Shown here: positions 51,971 to 61,310 of the stretch, piece after piece
Position numbering within the stretch: the stretch's first letter is position 1
How the letters are laid out: the number at the start of each line of letters is the position of its first letter
NCBI RefSeq assembly: GCF_028829235.1
Contig: NZ_JAIWJY010000004.1
Coordinates: 340,127-404,126 of the forward strand
Origin: Tenacibaculum larymnensis
GTDB lineage: Bacteria > Bacteroidota > Bacteroidia > Flavobacteriales > Flavobacteriaceae
Length of the DNA: 64,000 bases
Reading direction: 5' to 3'
Made by a program: the position numbers and the translations under genes
Notes under the pieces: model-generated
What the model was told of the DNA's origin: nothing
The model's input: only the letters and a program-made list of their open reading frames with translations
Databases searched by the model: none

Positions 51971-53371
51971 ATGACAAAATATAGAATTGAGAAAGATACA
52001 ATGGGACAAGTAGAAGTTCCAGCTGATAAATATTGGGGAGCACAAACTGAGCGTTCTCGTAATAACTTTAAAATTGGTCCTGCTGCCTCTATGCCATTAG
52101 AAGTAGTATACGGATTTGCGTACTTAAAAAAAGCAGCAGCTTTCACTAATGCAGAGTTAGGTGTATTGGCTACTGAAAAGCGTGATTTAATCGCACAAGT
52201 ATGTGATGAAATTTTAGCTGGAAAGCACGACGACCAATTCCCATTAGTAATCTGGCAAACAGGTTCTGGTACACAGTCGAATATGAATGTAAACGAAGTT
52301 ATTGCTAACCGTGCACACGAAATTGCAGGAAATGTAATTGGTGAAGGTGAAAAAACTATTCAACCAAACGATGATGTAAACAAATCACAATCATCTAACG
52401 ATACATTCCCTACAGGAATGCACATTGCAGCTTATAAAAAGATTGTAGAAGTAACCATTCCTGGTGTAGAGCAATTACGAGATACGTTACAAGCTAAATC
52501 AGAAGCTTTTAAAGATGTAGTTAAAATTGGACGTACACACTTAATGGATGCTACTCCCCTAACCTTAGGGCAAGAGTTTTCTGGATATGTTGCTCAATTA
52601 AACTTCGGATTAAATGCCTTAAAAAATTCATTAGCACACTTAGCTCAATTAGCTTTAGGAGGAACTGCTGTTGGAACAGGACTAAACACTCCAGCTGGTT
52701 ACGATGTATTAGTTGCTAAGTATATCGCTGAGTTTACAGGATTACCATTTATAACTGCTGAAAATAAGTTTGAAGCTTTGGCTGCACACGATGCCTTAGT
52801 GGAAACACACGGAGCTTTAAAACAATTAGCGGTTTCATTAAATAAAATTGCCAACGATATTCGTTTAATGGCATCAGGACCACGTTCTGGAATTGGAGAA
52901 CTTATCATTCCTGCAAACGAACCAGGTTCTTCTATCATGCCTGGAAAAGTTAACCCTACACAAGCAGAAGCTATTACAATGGTATGTGCACAAGTAATGG
53001 GTAACGATGTTGCAGTAACTGTTGGTGGAACACAAGGACACTATGAGTTAAATGTGTTTAAACCTATGATGGCGGCTAACGTATTACAATCAGCTCAATT
53101 AATTGGAGATGCTTGTGTATCATTCGACGTAAACTGTGCTGCTGGTATTGAACCAAACCAAACAAGAATTACTGAGTTATTAAACAACTCATTAATGTTA
53201 GTTACAGCATTAAATACCAAAATTGGATATTACAAAGCTGCTGAGATTGCAAACACTGCACATGCTAACGGAACTACTTTAAAAGAAGAAGCTGTACGTT
53301 TAGGATATGTAACTCCAGAGCAATATGACGAATGGGTTAAACCAGAAGACATGACAGGAAGTTTAAAATAA
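51971..53371 (+). CDS. fumC: Class II fumarate hydratase
   Basis: This 466-residue protein starts [33 protein letters not shown]; the longer frame from 51932 is rejected because it would overlap the -7 element and does not fit the family start. Fumarase/aspartase motifs include [18 protein letters not shown], the [23 protein letters not shown] region, and the signature [13 protein letters not shown] with the catalytic Ser. It interconverts fumarate and malate in the TCA cycle, without an iron-sulfur cluster. It is a single gene with its own terminator. Confidence 0.95.
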   Translation: MTKYRIEKDTMGQVEVPADKYWGAQTERSRNNFKIGPAASMPLEVVYGFAYLKKAAAFTNAELGVLATEKRDLIAQVCDEILAGKHDDQFPLVIWQTGSGTQSNMNVNEVIANRAHEIAGNVIGEGEKTIQPNDDVNKSQSSNDTFPTGMHIAAYKKIVEVTIPGVEQLRDTLQAKSEAFKDVVKIGRTHLMDATPLTLGQEFSGYVAQLNFGLNALKNSLAHLAQLALGGTAVGTGLNTPAGYDVLVAKYIAEFTGLPFITAENKFEALAAHDALVETHGALKQLAVSLNKIANDIRLMASGPRSGIGELIIPANEPGSSIMPGKVNPTQAEAITMVCAQVMGNDVAVTVGGTQGHYELNVFKPMMAANVLQSAQLIGDACVSFDVNCAAGIEPNQTRITELLNNSLMLVTALNTKIGYYKAAEIANTAHANGTTLKEEAVRLGYVTPEQYDEWVKPEDMTGSLK

Positions 53372-53393
53372 TCACTTCCTTCACATAAACATA

Positions 53394-53423
53394 AAAAAAC
53401 CACAACGCTTGTTGTGGTTTTTT
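53394..53423. terminator. Bidirectional terminator after fumC
   Basis: A perfect 13-bp stem (53394-53406 and 53411-53423) with a GCTT loop lies between fumC and the converging 82-residue gene; A and T runs flank both sides. Confidence 0.8.
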
Positions 53424-53445
53424 GTTTAACGAACTTTAAAATAAA

Positions 53446-53694
53446 TTATATCTCTTTATGTCTATATGTTTCTGCTATTTTTTTTATTCTTTCAGGAGTA
53501 ACAATTCCTTTTTGCACCTCATAATCTTCAGCAGTTTTTCTTGGTACTTCAATAGCTCCATTAGATAATCTTACAGTATACCCAAAATCTTCATTTATAA
53601 AATGCTCTTTATACAAACCAATGTTCTTATCTATTAAACTTGCTTGTTTGGTTATACCTATTACTCCTTTTTTATTCATTTCTGTCTTTGTCAT
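53446..53694 (-). CDS. Small protein of unknown function (82 residues)
   Basis: This charged 82-residue protein (MTKTEMNKKGVIGITKQASLIDKNIGLYKEHFINEDF...) has no signal peptide and no membrane helix. No family is recognised. The pattern of a central beta-rich VRLSNGAIEVP followed by an alpha-helical Lys/Glu-rich end is all that can be said. It is the only gene between fumC and the inverted-repeat region upstream of the LodA-like gene, from which it diverges. A small DNA-binding or regulator role is conceivable from the position but not shown. Confidence 0.5.
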   Translation of the reverse strand: MTKTEMNKKGVIGITKQASLIDKNIGLYKEHFINEDFGYTVRLSNGAIEVPRKTAEDYEVQKGIVTPERIKKIAETYRHKEI

Positions 53695-54116
53695 AATTAT
53701 TTATTTAGGTTTTTAATAGTTTCTTTTTACAATTATCATTCATATTATAAAACACCATAATTTATGGTAATACACCATTACGTATATACATAGTGTATTA
53801 TCTGTTCAATCAAAAAAATAAAAGGAATGTAGTAAGAATTACTTTTGCTTTTTCAAAGTATGAAGTTACGGATAACTAATAACTCTACAAAAGGATATAC
53901 GTTAATTCTATAGAAAAACTTCTAATCTATAGTTACATAAAGCCTTCAATAACTATTCTATCTAACAATAAAGAGCTTTATAAATATCCCTCTCAAATCT
54001 AAATGCAAACAATTAATACCCAAAAACTAAACGCTTAAGAATTTCTTAAAAACAACTCTAACTTATATTCCTTATTTTTAAAGGTATATAATGTCAAACT
54101 TAAACTAACCAAAAAA
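53695..54116. promoter_or_regulatory. Gene-free intergenic region with paired inverted repeats
   Basis: This 422-bp AT-rich stretch holds no supported gene. It contains a perfect 7-bp inverted repeat ACCATAA-T-TTATGGT at 53754-53768. Directly beside it are arms TAATACAC (53768-53775) and GTGTATTA (53793-53800), 17 nt apart. The short motif CACCAT recurs within it. This cluster could be an operator of the divergent genes; the rest has no clear signal. No TAnnTTTG promoter was found near the LodA-like ATG. Confidence 0.45.
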
Positions 54117-57100
54117 ATGACAAACCCCTCACAAGACAAATCTTCATCATGCTGGAACTGCGATGGAGACATTACCCAAGTTACACAACGTTTAAAAGAA
54201 ATGTTTGTGGAAATGGGGCAAAAAACACGCATTGAAAATGGACAACAACCTGCCGAAAGAGCGGTATTTAGAAAACAACACGGGATTGCATACGGTCGTT
54301 TTGTTGTAAACAAAGACATAAGCGAAAAGTTCAAAGTTGGAATTTTTGCTGGTGACGCTTACGAATGTGCCGTTCGTTTTTCAAGTGATACGGGACCAAC
54401 TTCTCCTGATTTACACTCTACTTTAGGTTTAGGTTTAAAACTCTTCGGTGTAGATGGACCTAAACTATTAGGAGATGGTACCAATGCTGATTTTATCTTT
54501 CAAAACATCGACCGTTTTTTTGCACGTGATGCGCAACAAATGTGTAGCTTTACCACTGCTGGTGTTATTGACCGTGATTATGATTCTTACATAGCAAAAC
54601 ATCCCGAATTAGCGAGTATTTTACAGGCAATGACCAAAGAAGAAGCTAGTGTATTAAGTGCTAGCTACTGGGCAATTCTTCCTTTTAAATTAGGCGATTC
54701 TCAAATTGTAAAATATCGTTTGGTTCCTGAAAACACCTATAAAGGAACTCCTTTTAACGATAACAATTACTTAGGTATTGATTTGCAACAACGTTTGTTA
54801 ACCAAAGAAGCTACCTTCCGCTTCGAAATACAATTGCGTACCAACGATGCTACCATGCCTTTAGATGATGCACAGGTAGTATGGAGTACAGAAGAGAGTC
54901 CGTATATATGTATTGCTAAATTACATTTACCTCAACAAGATGTGGCTAGTATTGGGCAAGCAGAGTTTGGAAGCAACTTAGCCTTTAATATTTGGAGAAC
55001 CTTACCTCAACACGAACCATTAGGATCTATTGCACAAGCAAGAAAAGTAGTATATGCTGCAAGTGCCGAAGCACGTCATCAAGCAAACGGGCAACAATTA
55101 CAAGAACCCAAAGAAATCAATCCACAGTTTGAAGGTAACACCGATGAAAATAGCGACTGTATTGTAAAAGCAGGTATCTATCCTCCTATTGGTGTCATGC
55201 GTGTTGGAAATAGTGAAAATGAATACTTTATCGGTCCGTTGGTTGACAACCCTGAACCACAAACCGATCCGTATGCATATAGAGATAAAACAGGTGCCTT
55301 AAAAAGACAAGCAGCACAGTTTAGAATCTACGGATTCAATGCTGCAGGAAAAGCTGTAAAAGAATTAACTGCTGAAAATGCCAAAATAACCTGGCATAGC
55401 CATTTAGCCAATCAAAAATCATCTTGGTATCAGTTTAACATTGCCTTAGATATTCCTGAAGCGGCCGATATGCCACCTTCTATGTTACGTAATATTGATG
55501 TAAAAGACCGTAACTCTTTATTAATTGACGGCGGAGCAAAGTCTATTACTGGAACCAATGTTACCGAAGGTCCTTTCTTTGAAGGAGAATTTCTATCTAA
55601 AAAAGTGTACTTAGGTGAGATGCGTACGGATGAAAAAGGACGTTTAGTGATGTTAGGCGGACATGGAAAATCGGAAAACATCAATGGTGATATCGCTATT
55701 ACGTTTGCAAATAACGAAGGTTGGCACGATGATATTTCAGACGGACCTGTTACTGCGGAAGTTGAATATGAAGGTGTAAAATTAAAAGTAGACCCTGCTT
55801 GGGTTATTTGTGCTCCACCTGACTATGCACCAATGCAAAAATCGGTACGTACTATGTGGGATTTAATGCGTGATGTAGCTGTAAAGTCTAAAATGTTAGT
55901 ACGTCCTACCAGACCATCTTTTACCAAAGATATTTTACCAATTTTCCAACGTATGACTGACTTACAATGGGTGAATGCAGGTTTTGCAGGAGCTTTTGGT
56001 TTTGGAGGTCAGTTTGATTATACCACAAACGAATGGATTAAACGATTAGGGAATCCATCACCTGCCTATATGGAAATGAGAAGAACGATTTCTAACAACT
56101 TCCGTCGTTTTGATGTATCGGGAGCAGAAGCACCTCAACTATGGCCTTGGTTATATGGTGATGCAATTAGCATTCCTACTACAGGTTCTGTACGCCAGCA
56201 CGCTACCTTATCAGACTTACAATTAGAGTTTTTAGACCAATGGGTACAAGGTGATTTCGATGCAGATTATGTGGATATGACTGGATGTCCGCATGTACCC
56301 AAACCACCAACGATAGATGAACTTCCTGTTGCTGAACAACCTGATATGTTAACCAAAGCTGCCATGGAATTTTGTTTAGCAGATGCTTTCCATCCTGGTT
56401 GTGAAATGACTTGGCCTATGCGCTCGTCAGGAATGTATATGGCACCTTTTAGAATTAAACATGCACCTAAAACACCGCCTGTGAATACCACGTATTACGG
56501 ACCAATGATGAATAATGATACATTACCATTGGCAAAAGGGCCTATTTTAGGCGGACAAGTAGCTGGAGGAGTTACGCGTTGGATGGCAATACCTTGGCAA
56601 ACAGACACGGCGAGTTGTAGAGACGGATACACTAGTGAGTACGATCCGTATTTGCCCACATTTTGGCCTGCGAGAGTACCGAATAACATCTTAAATGAAA
56701 AGCGTTATAAAGAAACGATGGATACTAATTTATCAGAAGAAACCCGTATTCAAGCCTTTAATTTCCGTTCCGATTGGCTAGACAACCTTCCTTTAGATGG
56801 TGAAGCTCCAACTTATACAAATCAAATTAATAGTATGATTAAGTATTTTGATAAGTTAGCGGTGGTTCAAAAGCGTCCGGGAGTTCAGCATGACCCAAAT
56901 TTCCCTGAAGAAATGCAAGTGGGTATCACTCCTACTCCTGAACAAGAAGCTACATTATTAAAAGCTACGATACAAGATTTACAAGGTGTTTTAACAGCTA
57001 AACGTACATTACAAAAAGGAGTTCAAAATACAATAGATACAGCTGTAAAAAAACTATCGCACGATAATTTATTAAACGAGCAATTTGTATTGGAAGATGC

Positions 57101-57305
57101 TCAGCGTAGTTTATTAAGCTTAACGGAAGATGAACTAGCAAAAGACTTTAAAGCAACACCAAATGTTATTAAAACCATACATTTAATTGCTTCTAAGTTA
57201 CACCACATGAAACAGTCTGATTCACATCAAGAAGCAGCTCCTAAAAGAGTTGAAGTTGGTATTCCTGAGAAGATGACGCGTTTTTCAAGATATATTCCTA
57301 AATAA
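54117..57305 (+). CDS. Catalase-like domain fused to LodA/GoxA-type CTQ oxidase
   Basis: This 1062-residue protein has no signal peptide and joins two domains. The N-terminal part (about 15-335) resembles catalase-family proteins: ERAVFRKQHGIAYGRFVV, VRFSSDTGPTSPD, FLIFQNIDRFF-like and FNIWRTLPQHEPLGSIAQARKVVY. Where catalases carry the distal His (VVHARG) this one reads AVFRKQH, so haem chemistry is uncertain. The C-terminal part (about 340-1062) is of the LodA/GoxA type, with EFCLADAFHPGCEMTWPMRS and VTRWMAIPWQTDTASCRDG. Cys762 and Trp827 are 65 apart, the spacing I recall for the CTQ pair of LodA; Cys753 and Trp822 are the alternatives. LodA enzymes oxidise amino acids and release hydrogen peroxide. 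The LodB-like gene follows after 8 bp. Confidence 0.78.
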   Translation: MTNPSQDKSSSCWNCDGDITQVTQRLKEMFVEMGQKTRIENGQQPAERAVFRKQHGIAYGRFVVNKDISEKFKVGIFAGDAYECAVRFSSDTGPTSPDLHSTLGLGLKLFGVDGPKLLGDGTNADFIFQNIDRFFARDAQQMCSFTTAGVIDRDYDSYIAKHPELASILQAMTKEEASVLSASYWAILPFKLGDSQIVKYRLVPENTYKGTPFNDNNYLGIDLQQRLLTKEATFRFEIQLRTNDATMPLDDAQVVWSTEESPYICIAKLHLPQQDVASIGQAEFGSNLAFNIWRTLPQHEPLGSIAQARKVVYAASAEARHQANGQQLQEPKEINPQFEGNTDENSDCIVKAGIYPPIGVMRVGNSENEYFIGPLVDNPEPQTDPYAYRDKTGALKRQAAQFRIYGFNAAGKAVKELTAENAKITWHSHLANQKSSWYQFNIALDIPEAADMPPSMLRNIDVKDRNSLLIDGGAKSITGTNVTEGPFFEGEFLSKKVYLGEMRTDEKGRLVMLGGHGKSENINGDIAITFANNEGWHDDISDGPVTAEVEYEGVKLKVDPAWVICAPPDYAPMQKSVRTMWDLMRDVAVKSKMLVRPTRPSFTKDILPIFQRMTDLQWVNAGFAGAFGFGGQFDYTTNEWIKRLGNPSPAYMEMRRTISNNFRRFDVSGAEAPQLWPWLYGDAISIPTTGSVRQHATLSDLQLEFLDQWVQGDFDADYVDMTGCPHVPKPPTIDELPVAEQPDMLTKAAMEFCLADAFHPGCEMTWPMRSSGMYMAPFRIKHAPKTPPVNTTYYGPMMNNDTLPLAKGPILGGQVAGGVTRWMAIPWQTDTASCRDGYTSEYDPYLPTFWPARVPNNILNEKRYKETMDTNLSEETRIQAFNFRSDWLDNLPLDGEAPTYTNQINSMIKYFDKLAVVQKRPGVQHDPNFPEEMQVGITPTPEQEATLLKATIQDLQGVLTAKRTLQKGVQNTIDTAVKKLSHDNLLNEQFVLEDAQRSLLSLTEDELAKDFKATPNVIKTIHLIASKLHHMKQSDSHQEAAPKRVEVGIPEKMTRFSRYIPK

Positions 57306-57313
57306 TATACGAA

Positions 57314-58450
57314 TTGAAAGAATATAATAGTACTACTGACATACTAATTATAGGTGGTGGCATTGCAGGTTGCATTGCCGCCATTTCTTTAGTTAATTAT
57401 TATAATGTTACCATAGTAGATAAACAGCTTGAACCTGTTGATAGAATTGGGGAATCGTTAGCACCTGCTGCACAACGGATTTTAAAAGAGTTAGATTTAT
57501 TAGAAAACGAATCAGATGATGTAAAGCAAACCATATTCCGTAATAATTTAGGAATGCAATCCTATTGGGGAAGCAATCAACTTCATATTGTTGATCATAT
57601 GAGAAACCCCGATGGGTTCTCTAGAAGTTTAGATCGAAAAGAGTTTGAAATTTATTTAAGAAAGGTTGCTATTGAAAGAGGTGTTGACTGTGTTTGGGGA
57701 ACACGCCTTTCTAATACTTCTTACGAAGATAATTACTGGGAAGTAATAACAAAGTCTGATGATTTAAAAAACAGAACTACACATACCATTCATGCTAAGT
57801 TTGTAATTGATGCTACTGGTAGGCAATCTCATTTCACAAAGAGCTTAGGTATTAAACGCACACACTATGATAAGCTTATATCTTGTTGGATGAGTTTACC
57901 CAATACACAAGAAAATACCATGAGTACTATTGTTGCTGATGAATTAGGTTGGTGGTATAGCGCTATAGTTCCTAATAATAAAAGAGTCCTTGCTTTTCAA
58001 ACAGATGCAGATTTGGTAGATAGAAATACCTTTAAACATTTAGATGCTTTTTTAGCTTTTACCAAACAACACGAGCTCATTGCTCCTTTAGTTGAAGGTA
58101 ACGAAGCAGACATTAACTTTCATGGTACGGTAAGTGCCAATTCTACTCGTTTAGAACAGGTAGCTGGCAAACAATGGCTTGCTTTAGGCGATGCTGCTAT
58201 GAGTTTTGATCCGCTTTCTTCTCAAGGTATGTTTAATGCTATGGCAAATGCAATGCAAATGCAAAAATTACTTATAAATATTGACTTTATTAAGGATTTA
58301 CATCCTTATAAGATGGAACAATTCAATATATTATATAGTCAACAAATACAACAGGTTTGGAATCATTACCTTAAGCATAAATACTTCTTTTATAGTACTG
58401 AGACTCGATGGAAAGAAGCTCCTTTTTGGAAAAGGCGTAATATTAGCTGA
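57314..58450 (+). CDS. LodB-like FAD-dependent oxidoreductase
   Basis: This 378-residue protein starts at a TTG and begins KEYNSTTDILIIGGGIAGCIAAIS, the Rossmann FAD-binding GxGxxG type. VDRIGESLAPAAQRIL follows, typical of the tryptophan-halogenase-like flavin family, and ALGDAAMSFDPLSSQGMFNAMAN forms the second FAD motif. In LodA systems the partner LodB is a flavoprotein of this kind needed to form the quinone cofactor in the oxidase. Its position 8 bp downstream of the LodA-like gene strongly supports that role. No halogenase WxWxIP motif was seen. Confidence 0.8.
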   Translation: MKEYNSTTDILIIGGGIAGCIAAISLVNYYNVTIVDKQLEPVDRIGESLAPAAQRILKELDLLENESDDVKQTIFRNNLGMQSYWGSNQLHIVDHMRNPDGFSRSLDRKEFEIYLRKVAIERGVDCVWGTRLSNTSYEDNYWEVITKSDDLKNRTTHTIHAKFVIDATGRQSHFTKSLGIKRTHYDKLISCWMSLPNTQENTMSTIVADELGWWYSAIVPNNKRVLAFQTDADLVDRNTFKHLDAFLAFTKQHELIAPLVEGNEADINFHGTVSANSTRLEQVAGKQWLALGDAAMSFDPLSSQGMFNAMANAMQMQKLLINIDFIKDLHPYKMEQFNILYSQQIQQVWNHYLKHKYFFYSTETRWKEAPFWKRRNIS

Positions 58451-58540
58451 TAATTTTACGGACAAATTACTTCGTCATATCTTCCTCTTAATGACGATAA
58501 AAAGAAACAAAAAATAAAGACTTACAATAAAAGAATAAGA

Positions 58541-58590
58541 GTAACTCCTTTGAGTGAGATTCCTCACTACCGTTCGGAATGACTGTTCTT
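58541..58590. repeat. Dispersed intergenic repeat, inverse piece
   Basis: On the opposite strand this segment reads GTCATTCCGAACGGTAGTGAGGAATCTCACTC, with GTCATTCCGA and GGAATCT as in the element at 11429-11549. It lies between the LodB-like gene and the terminator before the CxxCH lipoprotein gene. Confidence 0.6.
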
Positions 58591-58622
58591 TCAAGTAAAA
58601 CATGCCAACAACTAACAAAAAT

Positions 58623-58665
58623 AAAACCTCCCCAGTAACTAAAAATAGACTGGAGAGGCTTTTTT
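58623..58665. terminator. Terminator between LodB-like and haem lipoprotein genes
   Basis: AAAACCTCCCCAGT and ACTGGAGAGGCTTTT pair with a mismatch and an AT-rich loop, then run into T. It lies between the two converging genes. Confidence 0.65.
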
Positions 58666-58686
58666 GTAAAGTCAATCTTAAAAACT

Positions 58687-60192
58687 TTACTTTAAACTGT
58701 TCTTCATAAAGTCTTCTACTTCTTGTTTCGCTTTAAGAGCTTCTACTTCATTAAATGTTTTTCCTTCTCCTCTTAATAAATAAGCATTAAAAACGTGACT
58801 TATATACAATGGTGATTTCTTATTTGTTGAAAAATTTACAGCATTATGGCAACTAAAGCAATTTGCTAAATTTTCAGCATCAATGTCTTTTAAACTACTT
58901 TTAAAAGTTTGTGTATACGTTTCCATGGTAACATTAGCACAGTTTACTGACCCTCTTGCTACCGAAGTACTATCAGGTGTTGCGTTTCCAATATCTCCTC
59001 CTAAACTATTTATTTTAGCTGTTTGCTCTTCAGGTGTCAATCCATCTGTATCAATCCATAGAGAACCATTGTAGAAGTAATTTTTCCATACATCAGTTAA
59101 ATTCTCTTTTACACAAAGATTAAGGTTCTCTATGTTATTAAAGTTTACAGGTTCTGATTGGCTTGTGTTCATAAAGTTTCCTACACTGTCTCTTGGAACT
59201 CCATACTTAAATAAATCGTATGCTTTATAAGGTAACTTTGCACTACCATTACTCCATACAATTCCATCAATTCCTGTAGTAGTACCTTCAGCAAATAATA
59301 ATTTATTGGTAGATGAAGATGCGTTATTGTCTTTCCAGTTATAGTTTGGTGCTAAATCGTCATGTTCAAACGTAGCCCAAATAAACTCTGGGTGATTCTC
59401 TACAATACCTACAACGTGCATTCCTAATAAAGCAACCTCAGTATTAGTATATGTTTCTCCATCTCTACTTAAGGCTGCAACTGTTGTATAATAGTTACCT
59501 ATCTCTTCTTCAGCAATAGCAGTTACTGGTGTCCATGATACTTTTAACTCTAAAGAGCCCACCGGAAAAGATGCTTGATTATTTCCACTTAAAGTTCCGC
59601 TAACTATAGAATCTCTATATTTTCTTGATGCTTCTCTCATTGTAGGGCTTATGTGAATAGAGTAAAATACTGTTTCTGAAACTCCGTCTTCGTTATAAGC
59701 AGGGTTTGTTTTTAAAGTTCCGCCCGATCCTGCTTGAGCAGTATCTACCAAAACCAAAGCAGCTCCTTCTTTTTGTTTTACATCTTGCATATGAGATGTT
59801 ACTTGATACATTTTCTTTGGGTTTAAAAACAGCGGCAACGTTTCTCCTACATATAAAGGAACTTCCTTCCCCTCCTGCTTTACTGCTAGTTTTTCTATTT
59901 GATACTCTGGTTTGGTTAGCCATAAAAACTTTTGCCAAGACCATTGGTGAAAAATTGCATTGGTTGTGCTCGATACATCAAACGGACTTCCTTTTCCTTC
60001 TGAAGGGGCTGGGGTTTGTGTGTGAGGGAACCAATCACTTTCACATAAACTTTGGGTTGCTGTTTTATTGTAAGCTACTTCTTCTACTGGCTCTACAGCA
60101 TCGTTTTCTTTTTTCTTCTTTTTACAAGAATTAAAAAATACAACACCCATTACAAGCATTGCATTTAAAATAAGTTTGGTTGTTAATTTCAT
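58687..60192 (-). CDS. Lipoprotein with single c-type haem site (CxxCH)
   Basis: This 501-residue protein has a lipobox (VFFNSC, Cys about 23) followed by a Lys-rich stretch. The body (about 60-420) is rich in Trp/Tyr and has IFHQWSWQKFLWLTKPEYQ and EFIWATFEHDDLAPNYNW, not recognised as a known enzyme. Near the end lies NLANCFSCHNAVNFS, a single haem-c binding CxxCH, followed by a helical tail. It is therefore probably an envelope cytochrome-like or electron-accepting protein. It converges on the LodA/LodB genes, but that link is only positional. Confidence 0.65.
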   Translation of the reverse strand: MKLTTKLILNAMLVMGVVFFNSCKKKKKENDAVEPVEEVAYNKTATQSLCESDWFPHTQTPAPSEGKGSPFDVSSTTNAIFHQWSWQKFLWLTKPEYQIEKLAVKQEGKEVPLYVGETLPLFLNPKKMYQVTSHMQDVKQKEGAALVLVDTAQAGSGGTLKTNPAYNEDGVSETVFYSIHISPTMREASRKYRDSIVSGTLSGNNQASFPVGSLELKVSWTPVTAIAEEEIGNYYTTVAALSRDGETYTNTEVALLGMHVVGIVENHPEFIWATFEHDDLAPNYNWKDNNASSSTNKLLFAEGTTTGIDGIVWSNGSAKLPYKAYDLFKYGVPRDSVGNFMNTSQSEPVNFNNIENLNLCVKENLTDVWKNYFYNGSLWIDTDGLTPEEQTAKINSLGGDIGNATPDSTSVARGSVNCANVTMETYTQTFKSSLKDIDAENLANCFSCHNAVNFSTNKKSPLYISHVFNAYLLRGEGKTFNEVEALKAKQEVEDFMKNSLK

Positions 60193-60355
60193 GATTGATT
60201 AGTTTTTGATAATAGTTACAAATTAGCGAATATTTTAGTAGCTTGTTAAAAAAGATGGCATAAACTCTTAAATTATAGTTATAAAAAGCTGTTTTTTGAT
60301 GCCAAGTGTATATACCCTTTATGCTCTTACTTTAAAAAGTGTTTTATTTCGTAAA

Positions 60356-60382
60356 TTGAATCAAAGAAAAGGCTTAGTTTTG
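60356..60382 (+). promoter_or_regulatory. guaD promoter
   Basis: TTG at 60356-60358 and TAGTTTTG at 60375-60382 are 16 nt apart. The -7 element ends 28 nt before the guaD ATG. Confidence 0.5.
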
Positions 60383-60410
60383 TAACCCTTTTTTTATTAA
60401 AAACTAAACA

Positions 60411-60884
60411 ATGAATACACACGAAGAATATATGAGTGAAGCTGTAAAAGCAGCTTTAAAAGGAATGCAAAATAACGAAGGAGGTCCTTTTGGTTGTATT
60501 GTAGTAAAAGATGGAGAAGTTATTGGGCGTGGTAACAACAAAGTTACCTCTACTAACGACCCTACAGCTCACGCAGAAGTAACTGCCATTCGTGATGCTT
60601 GTAAAAATATTGGTTCTTTTCAGCTAGATGGTTGTATTGTATACACTTCTTGCGAACCTTGCCCTATGTGTTTAGGAGCTATTTACTGGGCGCGTCCTGA
60701 TAAAGTTTTTTATGGTAGTAATCAACAAGATGCTGCTAATATTGGTTTTGATGATGAGTTTATTTACAAAGAAATTCCGTTACCATACGAAAAGAGAAGT
60801 ATTCCGTTTGAGCAAATAGGACGTGATATTGCGCTAGAACCTTTCCAGAAATGGTCTGAAAAAGAAGATAAAATAGAATATTAG
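60411..60884 (+). CDS. guaD: Guanine deaminase (CDA-like fold)
   Basis: This 157-residue protein carries the cytidine-deaminase-type zinc motif HAEVTAIRDACKN (HAE) and SCEPCPMCLGAIYWARPDKVFYG (PCxxC). The surrounding sequence (NDPTAHAEVTAIR, GFDDEFIYKEIPLPYEKRSIPF) is very close to B. subtilis GuaD, so guanine to xanthine is the likely reaction. The active-site Glu is in HAE. It is cytosolic, of normal length and a single gene with its own promoter. Confidence 0.92.
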   Translation: MNTHEEYMSEAVKAALKGMQNNEGGPFGCIVVKDGEVIGRGNNKVTSTNDPTAHAEVTAIRDACKNIGSFQLDGCIVYTSCEPCPMCLGAIYWARPDKVFYGSNQQDAANIGFDDEFIYKEIPLPYEKRSIPFEQIGRDIALEPFQKWSEKEDKIEY

Positions 60885-60921
60885 AGCAAATAACCTCAGG
60901 ATAAACCTGTAGAATAATATT

Positions 60922-60944
60922 CCCTTTGTAATTTTTACAAAGGG
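60922..60944 (+). terminator. guaD terminator
   Basis: A perfect 10-bp stem (60922-60931 and 60935-60944) with a 3-nt loop, followed by T-rich sequence, lies 38 bp after guaD and before the converging SHOCT gene. Confidence 0.7.
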
Positions 60945-60961
60945 TTTCTTTTTTATTACAC

Positions 60962-61171
60962 TTAAGAATCTAGTACTTTTTTAGCTTCTTCATATTCTTC
61001 TTTGGTGATTTCACCTTTTGCAAAACGTCTTTTAAGGACTTCTAACGGAGATTCTTTTTTTGTTACTTGGAATAAAGAACTGTAAAACAAGAAAAAGAAT
61101 ACTCCTATTACTATCCAAACAATCCACCATACAAAGTGCATACCCCAAAAATGTCCGTCGTGATAATGCAT
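60962..61171 (-). CDS. SHOCT-domain membrane protein
   Basis: This 69-residue protein has an N-terminal His-rich, Trp-rich hydrophobic helix (about 8-32, FWGMHFVWWIVWIVIGVFFFLFYSSLF). A C-terminal SHOCT motif follows (about 40-66, SPLEVLKRRFAKGEITKEEYEEAKKVL). The SHOCT domain is a short oligomerisation-type helix pair. Function is unknown; the type is common in bacteria. Confidence 0.82.
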   Translation of the reverse strand: MHYHDGHFWGMHFVWWIVWIVIGVFFFLFYSSLFQVTKKESPLEVLKRRFAKGEITKEEYEEAKKVLDS

Positions 61172-61310
61172 AACTATTTAGTTTTTATATTAAAGCAACA
61201 CTAAGTTACGAAATTATACAGCTGAATACCAGATAAATACACTTTTAAATATAAGTTTTGCAACATGTCTTTTTCTTTTCAGTCTTTAATGTAAAATTAA
61301 AAAGATTTAT

